DNA from: Clostridia bacterium
GTDB lineage: Bacteria; Bacillota; Clostridia; Oscillospirales; CAG-272
DNA length: 64,000 nucleotides
NCBI GenBank assembly: GCA_017942005.1
Contig: JAGAVJ010000039.1
Location: 1 to 64,000 of the forward strand
Direction: 5' to 3'
The notes beneath the pieces are model-generated. The model was not told the DNA's origin. It searched no databases and worked only from the letters and a program-made list of their open reading frames with translations. How positions within the stretch are numbered: position 1 is the first letter of the stretch; each line of letters opens with the position of its first letter. Of the stretch, positions 56,931 to 64,000 are shown in pieces. The position numbers were made by a program, and so were the translations under genes.

Positions 56931-57153
56931 TAACGTGAGTTCGATGAATTTTAAGAGGAAAACTTTTTTAAAGAAAAGATTTTCCCCGTTCCTCGTATCC
57001 CTTTTCAAAAAACTTTAAACTGGATAACGGGCTGTTGCAAGTTTTTAACTTGCAACAGCCCCTTTATATGATATTTTGCTCGTTTAAAGTTTTTGCGGGG
57101 GAGTTTGAGGAGGTGCTTTTTTCAAAAAGCACCTCCTCATCGAACTCATGTTT
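56931..57153. mobile_element. MITE-like element with terminal inverted repeats, copy 2
   Basis: It runs from TAACGTGAGTTCGATGA to TCATCGAACTCATGTTTA and matches copy 1 at 24041-24258 in its first and third hairpins. The third reads GAGGAGGTGC/GCACCTCCTC, while copy 1 has GAGAAGATGC/GCATCTTCTC, so changes in one arm are matched in the other. The middle hairpin is replaced by GGGCTGTTGCAAG/CTTGCAACAGCCC, the one found at 9049-9081. No protein is encoded. Confidence 0.7.
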
Positions 57154-57167
57154 ATTCATTTTCTTTA

Positions 57168-57196
57168 GGGTTGCTGCACAGAAGTGCGGCAACCCT
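57168..57196 (+). terminator. Terminator between alr and the DUF6807 gene
   Basis: GGGTTGC/GCAACCC with a continued TGCAC/GTGCG stem is followed by TTTTTATTT on the plus strand. It is more than 300 bases after alr and just after the DUF6807 gene on the other strand, where a run of T residues is also present, so it may work both ways. Confidence 0.7.
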
Positions 57197-57213
57197 TTTT
57201 ATTTGGATGACTG

Positions 57214-58359
57214 TTACAGCTCCAGGACGACCTGGGGTGCAGCAGCATAATCGATGAACTTTTCTCTGATTTCAGCGGCTTCCGCGTCGCCTTCATGGAT
57301 AACAATTCGATAGCGGAAAGATAACTTCTCCCCGGCTTCTATAATCTCCGCCTCACCGAGATAGTACCGGTTCGGTGCAAACAATCCATAGTTGCGGGAG
57401 TGCCAATCTGTCGGATATTTTGCATTGGAAGGCGTATCAAAGACGGCAATCCCTGCGGTGTGGCCGCCGGCGGTTATGCCGGAATAATCATTCCATTCCG
57501 AATGCTTCATCCAGATTTCATTTTCTCCGACTGCGCCCCAGGCGTTGGTAAGCGTACCGGTGCGGTCTGCACGCAGCGTTTCATCCATACGCACAGCAAT
57601 CGGCCCCGCCTCCTTTGTCGCGCCCAATGTCACACGGCCGTAGTCTGCAAGCAGTGTCAGTTCCACATCGAGCACGTGGATACCATCCTCAGGAGAAGAC
57701 ATTGTAACCGTTGTCACATCGTCGCACAGCGGATTTCCATGTTCATCCGTCCAGGTGTTTTCCGCTGTAAACGCACAGCAGACATCCCCTGAGACCAAAT
57801 TCCGAATCCGTTTATTTTGAATATAGCCGTGGTGCGGATCCTCGTTCCAGGTATCGACTGCGTCGGAAGTAAAACCGGTTTCCGCATTTTCCACTTTGAC
57901 GCTTCCATGAGAAAACCAGATGGAACGGTGATGCGGATGTTCCTTTGCATCAAAATCATACCGTGTGATATTCTCATTGTACTTGTTGACAATCGGACCG
58001 ATATGCGGCTTTGCAAATCCGATACGGTATCTGTATGCCGTGTATTCCTGTGCATACATGCATATTGCCACCTTGCCCGCCTCTGCATCGTCCTGTACGG
58101 AGAATATGGGATCATGCGGCTGTCCCTGTTCCAGCGTCAAAACGGCAGTTTCACCTTTTGCCAAAAAATCAAGCACAAACACAAGTATGGCGCTTCCATC
58201 TTCTTGCGGCATCAATTGTACGCAAGTCGTTTTTCCGCCTTCGTACCGCAACCGAAGCGGCTGCATTTCCGAAAGTACGGCATTCGTTTCTGCTGGAACC
58301 GGAATGCGGATCAATGTATGTTTTCTGGTATGCGCACCGGCTTTGACTGTGAGTTTCAT
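57214..58359 (-). CDS. DUF6807 (PmoA-like) family protein
   Basis: This 381-residue protein resembles the DUF6807 or PmoA-like family, found near carbohydrate genes but without a known reaction. The diagnostic block is FDAKEHPHHRSIWFSHGSVKV near residue 140, rich in histidine. Later blocks include LGATKEAGPIAVRMDETL, and the C-terminal FRYRIVIHEGDAEAAEIREKF. There is no signal peptide. It has its own promoter. A role in sugar catabolism is inferred only from its family. Confidence 0.75.
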   Translation of the reverse strand: MKLTVKAGAHTRKHTLIRIPVPAETNAVLSEMQPLRLRYEGGKTTCVQLMPQEDGSAILVFVLDFLAKGETAVLTLEQGQPHDPIFSVQDDAEAGKVAICMYAQEYTAYRYRIGFAKPHIGPIVNKYNENITRYDFDAKEHPHHRSIWFSHGSVKVENAETGFTSDAVDTWNEDPHHGYIQNKRIRNLVSGDVCCAFTAENTWTDEHGNPLCDDVTTVTMSSPEDGIHVLDVELTLLADYGRVTLGATKEAGPIAVRMDETLRADRTGTLTNAWGAVGENEIWMKHSEWNDYSGITAGGHTAGIAVFDTPSNAKYPTDWHSRNYGLFAPNRYYLGEAEIIEAGEKLSFRYRIVIHEGDAEAAEIREKFIDYAAAPQVVLEL

Positions 58360-58528
58360 ATTCGTCCCATCCTCTTTTCATCGGTTTTTATACAGTGCAG
58401 CAGCTTTGCCGCGCCATATTGCTTTTATCACAATGCAGCGTTATACCACATGGCGGTGCTTTTGCCGCACTGCGGCATCCTATCTCGCACCAACGTTATA
58501 GGTAAAAAAATAGGAGTGTATCGTTTTT
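58360..58528 (-). other. Leader of the DUF6807 gene
   Basis: This transcribed leader of about 165 bases contains a GCGGTGC...GCACTGC-like stem near 58462-58480 and AAAGAGGATGGG before the start. I see no gene in it. Confidence 0.35.
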
Positions 58529-58557
58529 ATTATAACAATAAAAAACAAAAAAATCAA
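58529..58557 (-). promoter_or_regulatory. Promoter of the DUF6807 gene
   Basis: TTGATT (58557-58552) and TATAAT (58534-58529) are 17 bases apart on the minus strand. Confidence 0.75.
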
Positions 58558-58591
58558 GAGTTTTTCAAAGAAAACCACAGAAAACATTTAT

Positions 58592-58627
58592 GCGGGGAAA
58601 CGTTTTTTTAAAAAAGCGTTTCCCCGC
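58592..58627 (-). terminator. Hairpin after the SGNH hydrolase gene
   Basis: Perfect 11-bp arms GCGGGGAAACG and CGTTTCCCCGC flank an A/T-rich loop that itself contains TTTTTTAAAAAAA. It lies about 90 bases after the stop codon and resembles the end hairpin of the modular intergenic elements. Confidence 0.55.
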
Positions 58628-58717
58628 ACTGCAAATTAAAAATTCACCATAGAATGTTCACCAATGACTGCAATGCAGCAAATTTCACCGCGGCACAGTT
58701 TCTGTCCTTTGACAGCA

Positions 58718-59482
58718 TCATGCGGTCTGCCTTTGCAAAGTGCTGCCAATCCGTTCTGCCATTTGCAAAAAAGCATCCGCAATCAGCGCGTGTCCTTTTT
58801 CGTTGGGATGAATCCCGTCTCTGCAAAGCAGCTCCATATAGTTATGCTTATCAAGAAATGCCGAACGCAGATCGACATACATACAGTTCATTTCATATGC
58901 CGTGCGTGTGACCACAGAGGAATACAGCTCCTGATACCGGTAGATCATCTCTGCATCTCCGCCAAGCCAGGATAAAATACGCGCCTTATCCGTTCCGGGC
59001 GTGGATGCAACGATATGATTGAGATACCGTACAGCATGAATCGGCGGCAGGGACACAAGAATCGGTGTAATCGCGTGTTCTCTAAGGACGGAGATGATAT
59101 GCTTCATGGTATCGGTAAAGGCAGCAAGCGTTGTCATCGGCATATGCTCTCCGTGCGGATCATCGGAAACTGCCTTCCAGTCAAAGTTGCAGTCGTTTCC
59201 GCCGTATTCAAGCACCATATAACGGCAAGGTACCGTGTTTTTTTCGGCTGCGTTCTGCAATGCGCGTGACATCAGCGCCCATCCGCGGCCAATGGTATAA
59301 CCAAATTTCGATTTGTTGACCACATCCATAGCATATTTTTCACACAAAGGCGCAAAATCGTCCTGTTTCATCGGTACATATTGTCCTCTGTCTTCATCTA
59401 AGATAATTCCTTTTAAAATAGAATCGCCATACACATGCATCGTCATTCTTCCGTCAAGCGCCAGAGTTTGTATTGTTTCCAT
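58718..59482 (-). CDS. SGNH/GDSL-family hydrolase
   Basis: This 254-residue protein has the ordered motifs of SGNH esterases: block I VYGDSILKGI with the catalytic serine near residue 22, the conserved glycine region IGRGWALM, block III YGGNDCNFDW, and block V CRDGIHPNEKGH with the Asp-His pair near residue 230. There is no signal peptide. It probably removes ester groups from a carbohydrate or lipid, but the substrate is unknown. ATG 59482 is preceded by GGGAGGG at good spacing. It is flanked by its own promoter and hairpin. Confidence 0.88.
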   Translation of the reverse strand: METIQTLALDGRMTMHVYGDSILKGIILDEDRGQYVPMKQDDFAPLCEKYAMDVVNKSKFGYTIGRGWALMSRALQNAAEKNTVPCRYMVLEYGGNDCNFDWKAVSDDPHGEHMPMTTLAAFTDTMKHIISVLREHAITPILVSLPPIHAVRYLNHIVASTPGTDKARILSWLGGDAEMIYRYQELYSSVVTRTAYEMNCMYVDLRSAFLDKHNYMELLCRDGIHPNEKGHALIADAFLQMAERIGSTLQRQTA

Positions 59483-59556
59483 ATCGTACCCTCCCATAAA
59501 CCGCTTTTGCATCCGAAATTTCGTTTTTGCTTCTTTCTTATCTGGTATCCAATACT

Positions 59557-59585
59557 ATTATATATCATTTTACGTATTTTGTCAA
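59557..59585 (-). promoter_or_regulatory. Promoter of the SGNH hydrolase gene
   Basis: TTGACA (59585-59580) and TATAAT (59562-59557) are 17 bases apart on the minus strand. Confidence 0.85.
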
Positions 59586-59631
59586 TGGGTTTCTGATATT
59601 TTACAGTTCGTTTTTTATTCTGCAAAAAACA

Positions 59632-59662
59632 AACAGCAGACCTTTTTCCATGGTCTGCTGTT
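59632..59662 (-). terminator. Terminator after the 94-residue unknown gene
   Basis: Perfect 11-bp arms AACAGCAGACC and GGTCTGCTGTT are followed by TGTTTTTTG on the minus strand. Confidence 0.85.
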
Positions 59663-59701
59663 ATTTTGTGCCGCTTCCGGCAGTTCTATTCGATGATGCG
59701 T

Positions 59702-59986
59702 TTATTCGCCAAGTTCTTTCTTTAACCAAACCGTTCCAATGTCAAGCGCATCGAACAGTCCGCTCTTTTGTCCCTGTTTCAGACAGGTATGGCTTTCGTC
59801 TGTGGAAAGTACCTGAATTAAAATATTGTCCGGCACCTCATGACCGTTGACTGTTTTATTGTTGAGCACAAGTAAAAACAGCACCGCCCGATCCTTCATA
59901 TCACCCCAGACATATGCATTGTCCTGCCGGATGAGAGGTTTGCCCTGATATGTAATATAGCTGCCATTGATGCTTCCTTTTGTCAT
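59702..59986 (-). CDS. Small protein of unknown function
   Basis: I do not recognise this 94-residue protein. It is predicted to be cytoplasmic and beta-rich, with INGSYITYQGKPLIRQDNAYVWGDM, a hydrophobic AVLFLLVLNN strand, and VPDNILIQVL near the middle. It has a single cysteine. GGAAGGG lies at good spacing before the ATG, and a strong terminator follows. It lies 123 bases after murA and may be in the same transcript. Confidence 0.55.
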   Translation of the reverse strand: MTKGSINGSYITYQGKPLIRQDNAYVWGDMKDRAVLFLLVLNNKTVNGHEVPDNILIQVLSTDESHTCLKQGQKSGLFDALDIGTVWLKKELGE

Positions 59987-60109
59987 TTACACCCTTCCTT
60001 TCTTTTCGTTTCTTTTGATTGTCGGGAAAGCCTGTTTTCCCTCTGAAATCTCCAGTGTACAATCGCCGGCTTGCAGCATCACACTGTTTTTGGCATGTTC
60101 CCTCTTTTA

Positions 60110-61399
60110 TCAGTTTGCTTTTTCATAAAAATAGGGATCCGGGATATTGATTTTGCGGATATCCGCCCCCACAGAACGCAGCTTGCCGACGATATCATCG
60201 TATCCGCGTTCAATATGCTGAATCTCCTCAATTTCCGTTCTGCCGTTTGCCGTGAGTCCGGCAATGACCATTGCCGCACCTGCACGCAGATCGACCGCAC
60301 GTACCGGAGCCGCCGAAAGTGCTTCTACACCCTCTACAATTGCGGTTTTGCCGTCCACCTTGATCTTTGCTCCCATGCGCTTCAATTCTTCCACATAGCG
60401 GAAACGGTTATCCCATACCCCCTCATACAGGGTAGATACACCGTTTGCAAGGCACAAAAGCACACAAATCTGCGGCTGTACATCCGTGGGGAAGCCCGGA
60501 TACGGCAGGGTACGAATATTGACGCGGTTTAATGTCTCCGCTGCCGAAACAATCATTGCATCGTCCAGTTCTTCAATGGTAATTCCCATTTCCTCCATTT
60601 TTGCGGAAATAGACTCCAGATGCTTCGGTATGACATTGTTGATGCGCAGCGTACCGTGGGTGGCTGCCGCTGCAATCATAAAGGTTGCTGCCTCAATCAT
60701 ATCGGGAATAATGGCATACGTACAGCCGTGCAGCTTCTCCACACCTTTGATTTTGATGACATCGGTTCCGGCACCGGTAATTTTTGCGCCGCAGGCATTC
60801 AAAAAGTTTGCAAGATCAACCACATGCGGTTCTCTTGCAGCGTTTTCAATGACAGTCGTTCCCTTTGCACGTGCAGCTGCAATGATCACGTTGATGGTCG
60901 CACCGACAGAAGAATTATCAAAATAAATCTGTCCGCCGCGCACACCGCCCGGTGATACGGCTTCAATGCAGCCGTTGTCAACGGTAACCACAGCGCCAAG
61001 CGCTTCAAATCCCTTGATATGCTGGTCAATCGGACGTACACCGAAATCACAGCCGCCGGGAAAACCGGCAGAAGCTCGGCCAAAGCGTCCAAGCTCGGCC
61101 CCTATGACATAATAAGACGCGCGCATTTTGCGCACAAGGTCATACGGCGCACTGCCGCCCATGATGGCAGTGGTATCGATTTCTACCGTCGTCGGACTCA
61201 GACGGCGAATATTCGCACCCATCGCACGCAAAATATCCAAAGAAATGGTGACATCGCTGATATTCGGCAGGTTTTCCAGCACGCAGCGATCCTCTATGAG
61301 AATCGAAGACAGGATGACTGCAACCGCAGCATTTTTCATGCCGCTGATTTCCACAGCACCCATCAGCGGTTTGCCGCCGTTTATGACGATTTTTTCCAT
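60110..61399 (-). CDS. murA: UDP-N-acetylglucosamine 1-carboxyvinyltransferase
   Basis: MurA starts peptidoglycan precursor synthesis by adding enolpyruvate to UDP-GlcNAc; it is the fosfomycin target. The 429-residue protein starts MEKIVINGGKPLMGAVEISGMKNAAV (substrate-binding Lys-Asn near residue 22) and has the catalytic cysteine in FPGGCDFGVRPIDQHIKGFEALG near residue 117. It ends with AAMVIAGLTANGRTEI and ERGYDDI, both typical. AGAAGGTG precedes the ATG. A structured element lies upstream and the yycH/yycI genes lie before that. Confidence 0.98.
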   Translation of the reverse strand: MEKIVINGGKPLMGAVEISGMKNAAVAVILSSILIEDRCVLENLPNISDVTISLDILRAMGANIRRLSPTTVEIDTTAIMGGSAPYDLVRKMRASYYVIGAELGRFGRASAGFPGGCDFGVRPIDQHIKGFEALGAVVTVDNGCIEAVSPGGVRGGQIYFDNSSVGATINVIIAAARAKGTTVIENAAREPHVVDLANFLNACGAKITGAGTDVIKIKGVEKLHGCTYAIIPDMIEAATFMIAAAATHGTLRINNVIPKHLESISAKMEEMGITIEELDDAMIVSAAETLNRVNIRTLPYPGFPTDVQPQICVLLCLANGVSTLYEGVWDNRFRYVEELKRMGAKIKVDGKTAIVEGVEALSAAPVRAVDLRAGAAMVIAGLTANGRTEIEEIQHIERGYDDIVGKLRSVGADIRKINIPDPYFYEKAN

Positions 61400-61426
61400 G
61401 TTAGCACCTTCTGTTAATCATGTTAG

Positions 61427-61572
61427 TTTCAATAAGCGGCTTGCCGCGTTGATAAAACGCGGCAAGGGTCGGCGTTTCCCCGACCTGTGATCATCCCCGG
61501 AATACAACGTCCGTATCTGATCATAAAATGACGCCCGCAGATTCGGCGGGAGACATCTTGCCTAAGTTATAT
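61427..61572 (-). repeat. Structured leader element, copy 2 (upstream of murA)
   Basis: On the minus strand TATAAC is followed by TTAGGCAAGATGTCTCCCGC and a CCCGC/GCGGG hairpin, then TGATCA...TGATCA, GGTCGG/CCGACC, a perfect 11-bp CTTGCCGCGTT/AACGCGGCAAG hairpin and CTTATTGAAA, ending about 28 bases before murA. The start and end agree with the element at 18317-18435, while the middle hairpins differ. It could be a structured RNA leader of murA or a palindrome-rich mobile element. Confidence 0.6.
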
Positions 61573-61767
61573 ATGAAATAAGTACAATTTATTGAAAGAC
61601 ACAACGTCGCACAGTATAGTATACCATCTTATCCTGTAAGTGGAAAGAGTATTTCTTGATTATTAACTCCGACTTCATGTTTTATTTACATTTTTGACAC
61701 ATATAAACCCATAGCAACGGTCAAACCGCAGTCAGGACAGGATGTGCACAATCTGTATGAGCATCCA
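61573..61767. other. yycI-murA spacer
   Basis: I see no gene here. TATAAC at 61571-61566 could be a -10 box for murA, but only a poor -35 element (TTCAAT, 61596-61591, 19 bases upstream) is present, so the promoter is uncertain. Confidence 0.35.
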
Positions 61768-62910
61768 TTACGCAGATGCATCCACATGAGCCTCCTGAAG
61801 AGCCACACTGCCGGTCACAGCGTCGCATACGATTTTCTGATACAATACCTCTGCCGCCGCATGAGAAAAGCAGTAAGAAAACTGCCATGCCGGACGCAGA
61901 TACAAGCGCCCCGCATCGCCCCATAAAATATAGTACGTCCGCCGCATATCAAGTACCGTGCAGATAGACGTGTCCCCGTCTGCCTCCGCCATGGCAGGCG
62001 TTTCATCCGGAATACGATCGTCACCGCTTTCCGTACTGCGCTCGGTACTGCTTTCCGCATTGCCAATATCCATTTCCGTTCCCCCTGCCGTCTTCTTTAG
62101 CCGCTGCATCTCCGAAAACAGGATATTCACTTGATCAAGCTTTCGTGTCTGGTACGTTTCATTCGGCAAAAACGGTACCCATGTACCGCAAAGGTACCAA
62201 ACCGTTTCCCCTTCCACCAGCACATACATCCGCGTTTCATTGATCACAGCCGCATTCTGCGCGTTGGAGCCGCGCACAAGCTCCTCTGCAAATTCTACAA
62301 GATATACCGTATCCAGCGGTGTTTTCCGGACACATTCCGTCCGCGGACGCAGACGCACGCCGCCGCTCCCTTCACCTGCGGTCAGCGCAGCCAAAAAACG
62401 CTTTGCCACTTCCTTTGCGGCATCCGCCGCTGTCCCGCTTGCCGCCGCATAGTCAGAGGCAGTCCCCTCGGACGCACCTTCCTCTCCTTGCAGAAACGCA
62501 TCTACCGTACCGGAAAAGTCCTTCTCGGCGCTTCCGCTTTTCGTGTAGGTCAAATACAGATTGTGATAGTATTCCGCACGGTCCCCGTTTTCAAACACAA
62601 GAGACATACCGGTCGAGGTCGGCAGAAGGTAGATACCGCTGACAGGAGAACCCACCATCTGGGCAAATGCATGTTTATAGGATTCTTCTGCAACGGGAAT
62701 TCCGTATACATAGTCCTTGATTACCTCTGTCGGTACAATATCCATATCCAGGGAAATGCCGCTTTGGTCAAGCAGCTGCACCGCATCCTCCAATGCCGCC
62801 CGGCTGACAAGATGTTCCCCGCGGTATTGTCTGTACAGCAGAATTCCCAAAAAGCAGTCCGTCAAAAGAAGACAAACCATCAACAACCATCGGATTCGAC
62901 TCCAGTTCAT
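61768..62910 (-). CDS. YycI-like regulatory protein of the WalRK pathway
   Basis: YycI acts with YycH at the outer face of the membrane to adjust the WalK cell-wall sensor kinase. This 380-residue protein starts MNWSRIRWLLMVCLLLTDCFLGILLY, the typical single N-terminal helix with MxWSR start, and continues YRQYRGEHLVSRAALEDAVQLLDQSGISLD, common in YycI-like proteins. Residues about 150-175 form an Ala/Ser/Gly-rich insert. The C-terminal part has ADGDTSICTVLDMRRTYYILWGD. It starts six bases after yycH stops. It is longer than Bacillus YycI, so the name is tentative. Confidence 0.65.
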   Translation of the reverse strand: MNWSRIRWLLMVCLLLTDCFLGILLYRQYRGEHLVSRAALEDAVQLLDQSGISLDMDIVPTEVIKDYVYGIPVAEESYKHAFAQMVGSPVSGIYLLPTSTGMSLVFENGDRAEYYHNLYLTYTKSGSAEKDFSGTVDAFLQGEEGASEGTASDYAAASGTAADAAKEVAKRFLAALTAGEGSGGVRLRPRTECVRKTPLDTVYLVEFAEELVRGSNAQNAAVINETRMYVLVEGETVWYLCGTWVPFLPNETYQTRKLDQVNILFSEMQRLKKTAGGTEMDIGNAESSTERSTESGDDRIPDETPAMAEADGDTSICTVLDMRRTYYILWGDAGRLYLRPAWQFSYCFSHAAAEVLYQKIVCDAVTGSVALQEAHVDASA

Positions 62911-62916
62911 AGGATG

Positions 62917-64000
62917 CTATCTCCTCTCCTGCTCCAGTCTCTCTGCGTTGGCGTTTTCATGTTCTGACTGTGATACCCATACCCATTCCGCTGCAAAACG
63001 GGCTCCATCCGTATTTTCTTCTCCCTCTCCTTTGGACACAGCGCTGCCGCAGTACAAATACCGCATCACAAAGGAACCGCGCAAAAACGTCTGCAAAGCG
63101 TCTTCTGCGCCGCGCTGACTGCCGTCCAAATCTTCTTCCGCCGTGTCAGATACATGCTGCGCATCGGTTTGCTGTTTCTGCGTCTCAAGCTGCATGGCAT
63201 CCCACACAACTGTCTGGGGGAGTAAATATTCATATTCGCCTGACACACTTCCCATACAAGGATGAAACGTGACATGCATGACTTTCCCGCCGCTTGCTGT
63301 CAATGTCATCGCAGTCATAACCTCCCCTGCTTCATCCATGATCGGAATCCCATTCATCGTATAAATATAAACAAGCACGATCCCGCTGCTCTCCTGGTAC
63401 GCATGCATAGCAGAATTTCGTGCAGAACGCACGGAATATAGAGAAACCGTCATATCTCCGCCGCCGAATGCACGGTCCAGATCCGTCAGTCGGGAGAGCA
63501 GACGGTCTGCCGCACGCAGATATTCCGACAACAGATAGCTGCCGCCAACGCTTGCATATCCAAGGTATGTGTTCATGGGAATACCGCCGCCCTGCAGAGC
63601 CGTGTATTCTACCGTACCGCTGCCGTCTTCCCCGATGCGCAGCCGCCCGTCTTCATTCAGATACACGCGGCCGCCGTGTGTGTCGATATAATAATGATCG
63701 TCTTCTCCTTCATGAATGCCGAGCAGGGAAAGCGCCTCTGCCGCTTTTTCGGAGGAATACAGTGCGGTTTCTGCATTCCACGGCGTCAGGGTCAGCACAG
63801 GCATACGACAGATGCCGGCATAATACACAGCGGTCGGATCATCGGCAGTAAAAGAACATGCCTTGTGCGGAGCGTGAAACCGGTCCGAATCGCAGGAATC
63901 ATCAAAACTGCCAAAGAAATATGCCGGCTGCACATCTGCGGCAGAGAGATTCTGCACTGCCTCCAAATAGACAGAAAGGTCTTCTCCGATGACCGCTGCC
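62917..64000 (-). CDS. YycH-like protein, C-terminal part
   Basis: This partial gene, whose 5' end lies beyond the window, encodes about 360 residues upstream of the yycI-like gene. It has beta-rich blocks such as ETALYSSEKAAEALSLLGI, DHYYIDTHGGRVYLNEDGRLRIGEDG and VLVYIYTMNGIPIMDE, as in YycH-like regulators of WalK. A TTG at 63966 could be read as a start, but the frame stays open to the window edge. The close linkage to a YycI-like gene supports the assignment. walR and walK would be expected just upstream. Confidence 0.6.
   Translation of the reverse strand, partial: AAVIGEDLSVYLEAVQNLSAADVQPAYFFGSFDDSCDSDRFHAPHKACSFTADDPTAVYYAGICRMPVLTLTPWNAETALYSSEKAAEALSLLGIHEGEDDHYYIDTHGGRVYLNEDGRLRIGEDGSGTVEYTALQGGGIPMNTYLGYASVGGSYLLSEYLRAADRLLSRLTDLDRAFGGGDMTVSLYSVRSARNSAMHAYQESSGIVLVYIYTMNGIPIMDEAGEVMTAMTLTASGGKVMHVTFHPCMGSVSGEYEYLLPQTVVWDAMQLETQKQQTDAQHVSDTAEEDLDGSQRGAEDALQTFLRGSFVMRYLYCGSAVSKGEGEENTDGARFAAEWVWVSQSEHENANAERLEQERR

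Noticed and set aside
62917..63966. A full-length gene starting with TTG at 63966
   Set aside because: The reading frame is open to the end of the window and no ribosome binding site precedes this TTG, so the gene is treated as truncated by the window edge.

Overview
The window comes from a Gram-positive, endospore-forming member of the Clostridia, most likely from the Oscillospiraceae/Ruminococcaceae of animal guts. This rests on PolC-type DNA polymerase III, the yabO-yabP-yabQ-divIC-yabR sporulation/division cluster, a SpoVAF/GerA-type germination protein, YlmC, YycH/YycI homologues, lipoproteins with Gram-positive lipoboxes, AAAGGAGG-type ribosome binding sites and many near-consensus TTGACA/TATAAT promoters. 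The taxonomy is an inference. I saw no rRNA, tRNA, CRISPR array or complete transposase gene.

Layout. 0-1.25 kb: L7Ae-like protein, rpsL and the start of rpsG (all minus). 1.5-8.8 kb: accessory and housekeeping genes (GNAT acetyltransferase, GH78-like rhamnosidase, histidine phosphatase, metallophosphoesterase, TrkA/TrkH potassium uptake), which separate rpsL from its usual partner rpoBC at 9.4-16.7 kb. 17-20.3 kb: Gfo/Idh oxidoreductase and GH127-like arabinofuranosidase. 20.6-22 kb: the spoVAF-like gene (plus). 22.1-28.9 kb: cysteine-desulfurase-like protein, DUF3343, a class A beta-lactamase-fold serine hydrolase, yabR, divIC, yabQ, yabP, rqcP and HU. 29-39.6 kb: polC, ispG, rseP, dxr, cdsA, uppS and frr, the classic isoprenoid/envelope cluster. 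39.8-51.3 kb: four large paralogous lipoproteins alternating with small secreted Cys-rich proteins. 51.6-53.9 kb: tsf, rpsB, ylmC. 54.2-56.9 kb (plus): DUF6106-like membrane protein, lipoprotein, alanine racemase. 57.2-64 kb (minus): DUF6807 protein, SGNH hydrolase, a small unknown protein, murA, yycI and partial yycH.

The most novel-looking content is of two kinds. First, the 39.8-51.3 kb island: each large protein has a lipobox, an N-terminal half resembling a beta-propeller, a C-terminal half resembling an ABC-type solute-binding protein and a shared tail ending in RVWIYLNE, but no permease is nearby. Three are preceded by a small protein (one now a fragment) with a C-x2-C ... H ... C-x2-C pattern. 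The island lies where pyrH would be expected between tsf and frr. Second, the DNA is rich in small repeated structures: a family of hairpins sitting between a Shine-Dalgarno sequence and the start codon of at least ten unrelated genes; a MITE-like element of about 220 bp with terminal inverted repeats and compensatory stem changes; related modular hairpins; a 120-bp intergenic repeat; a structured sequence found just after the -10 box of two genes; and a 26-bp tandem repeat that carries a ribosome binding site.

Most of the window is therefore an ordinary core-genome backbone (transcription, translation, isoprenoids, peptidoglycan precursors, sporulation), with plant-glycan enzymes scattered in it and one unusual lipoprotein island.
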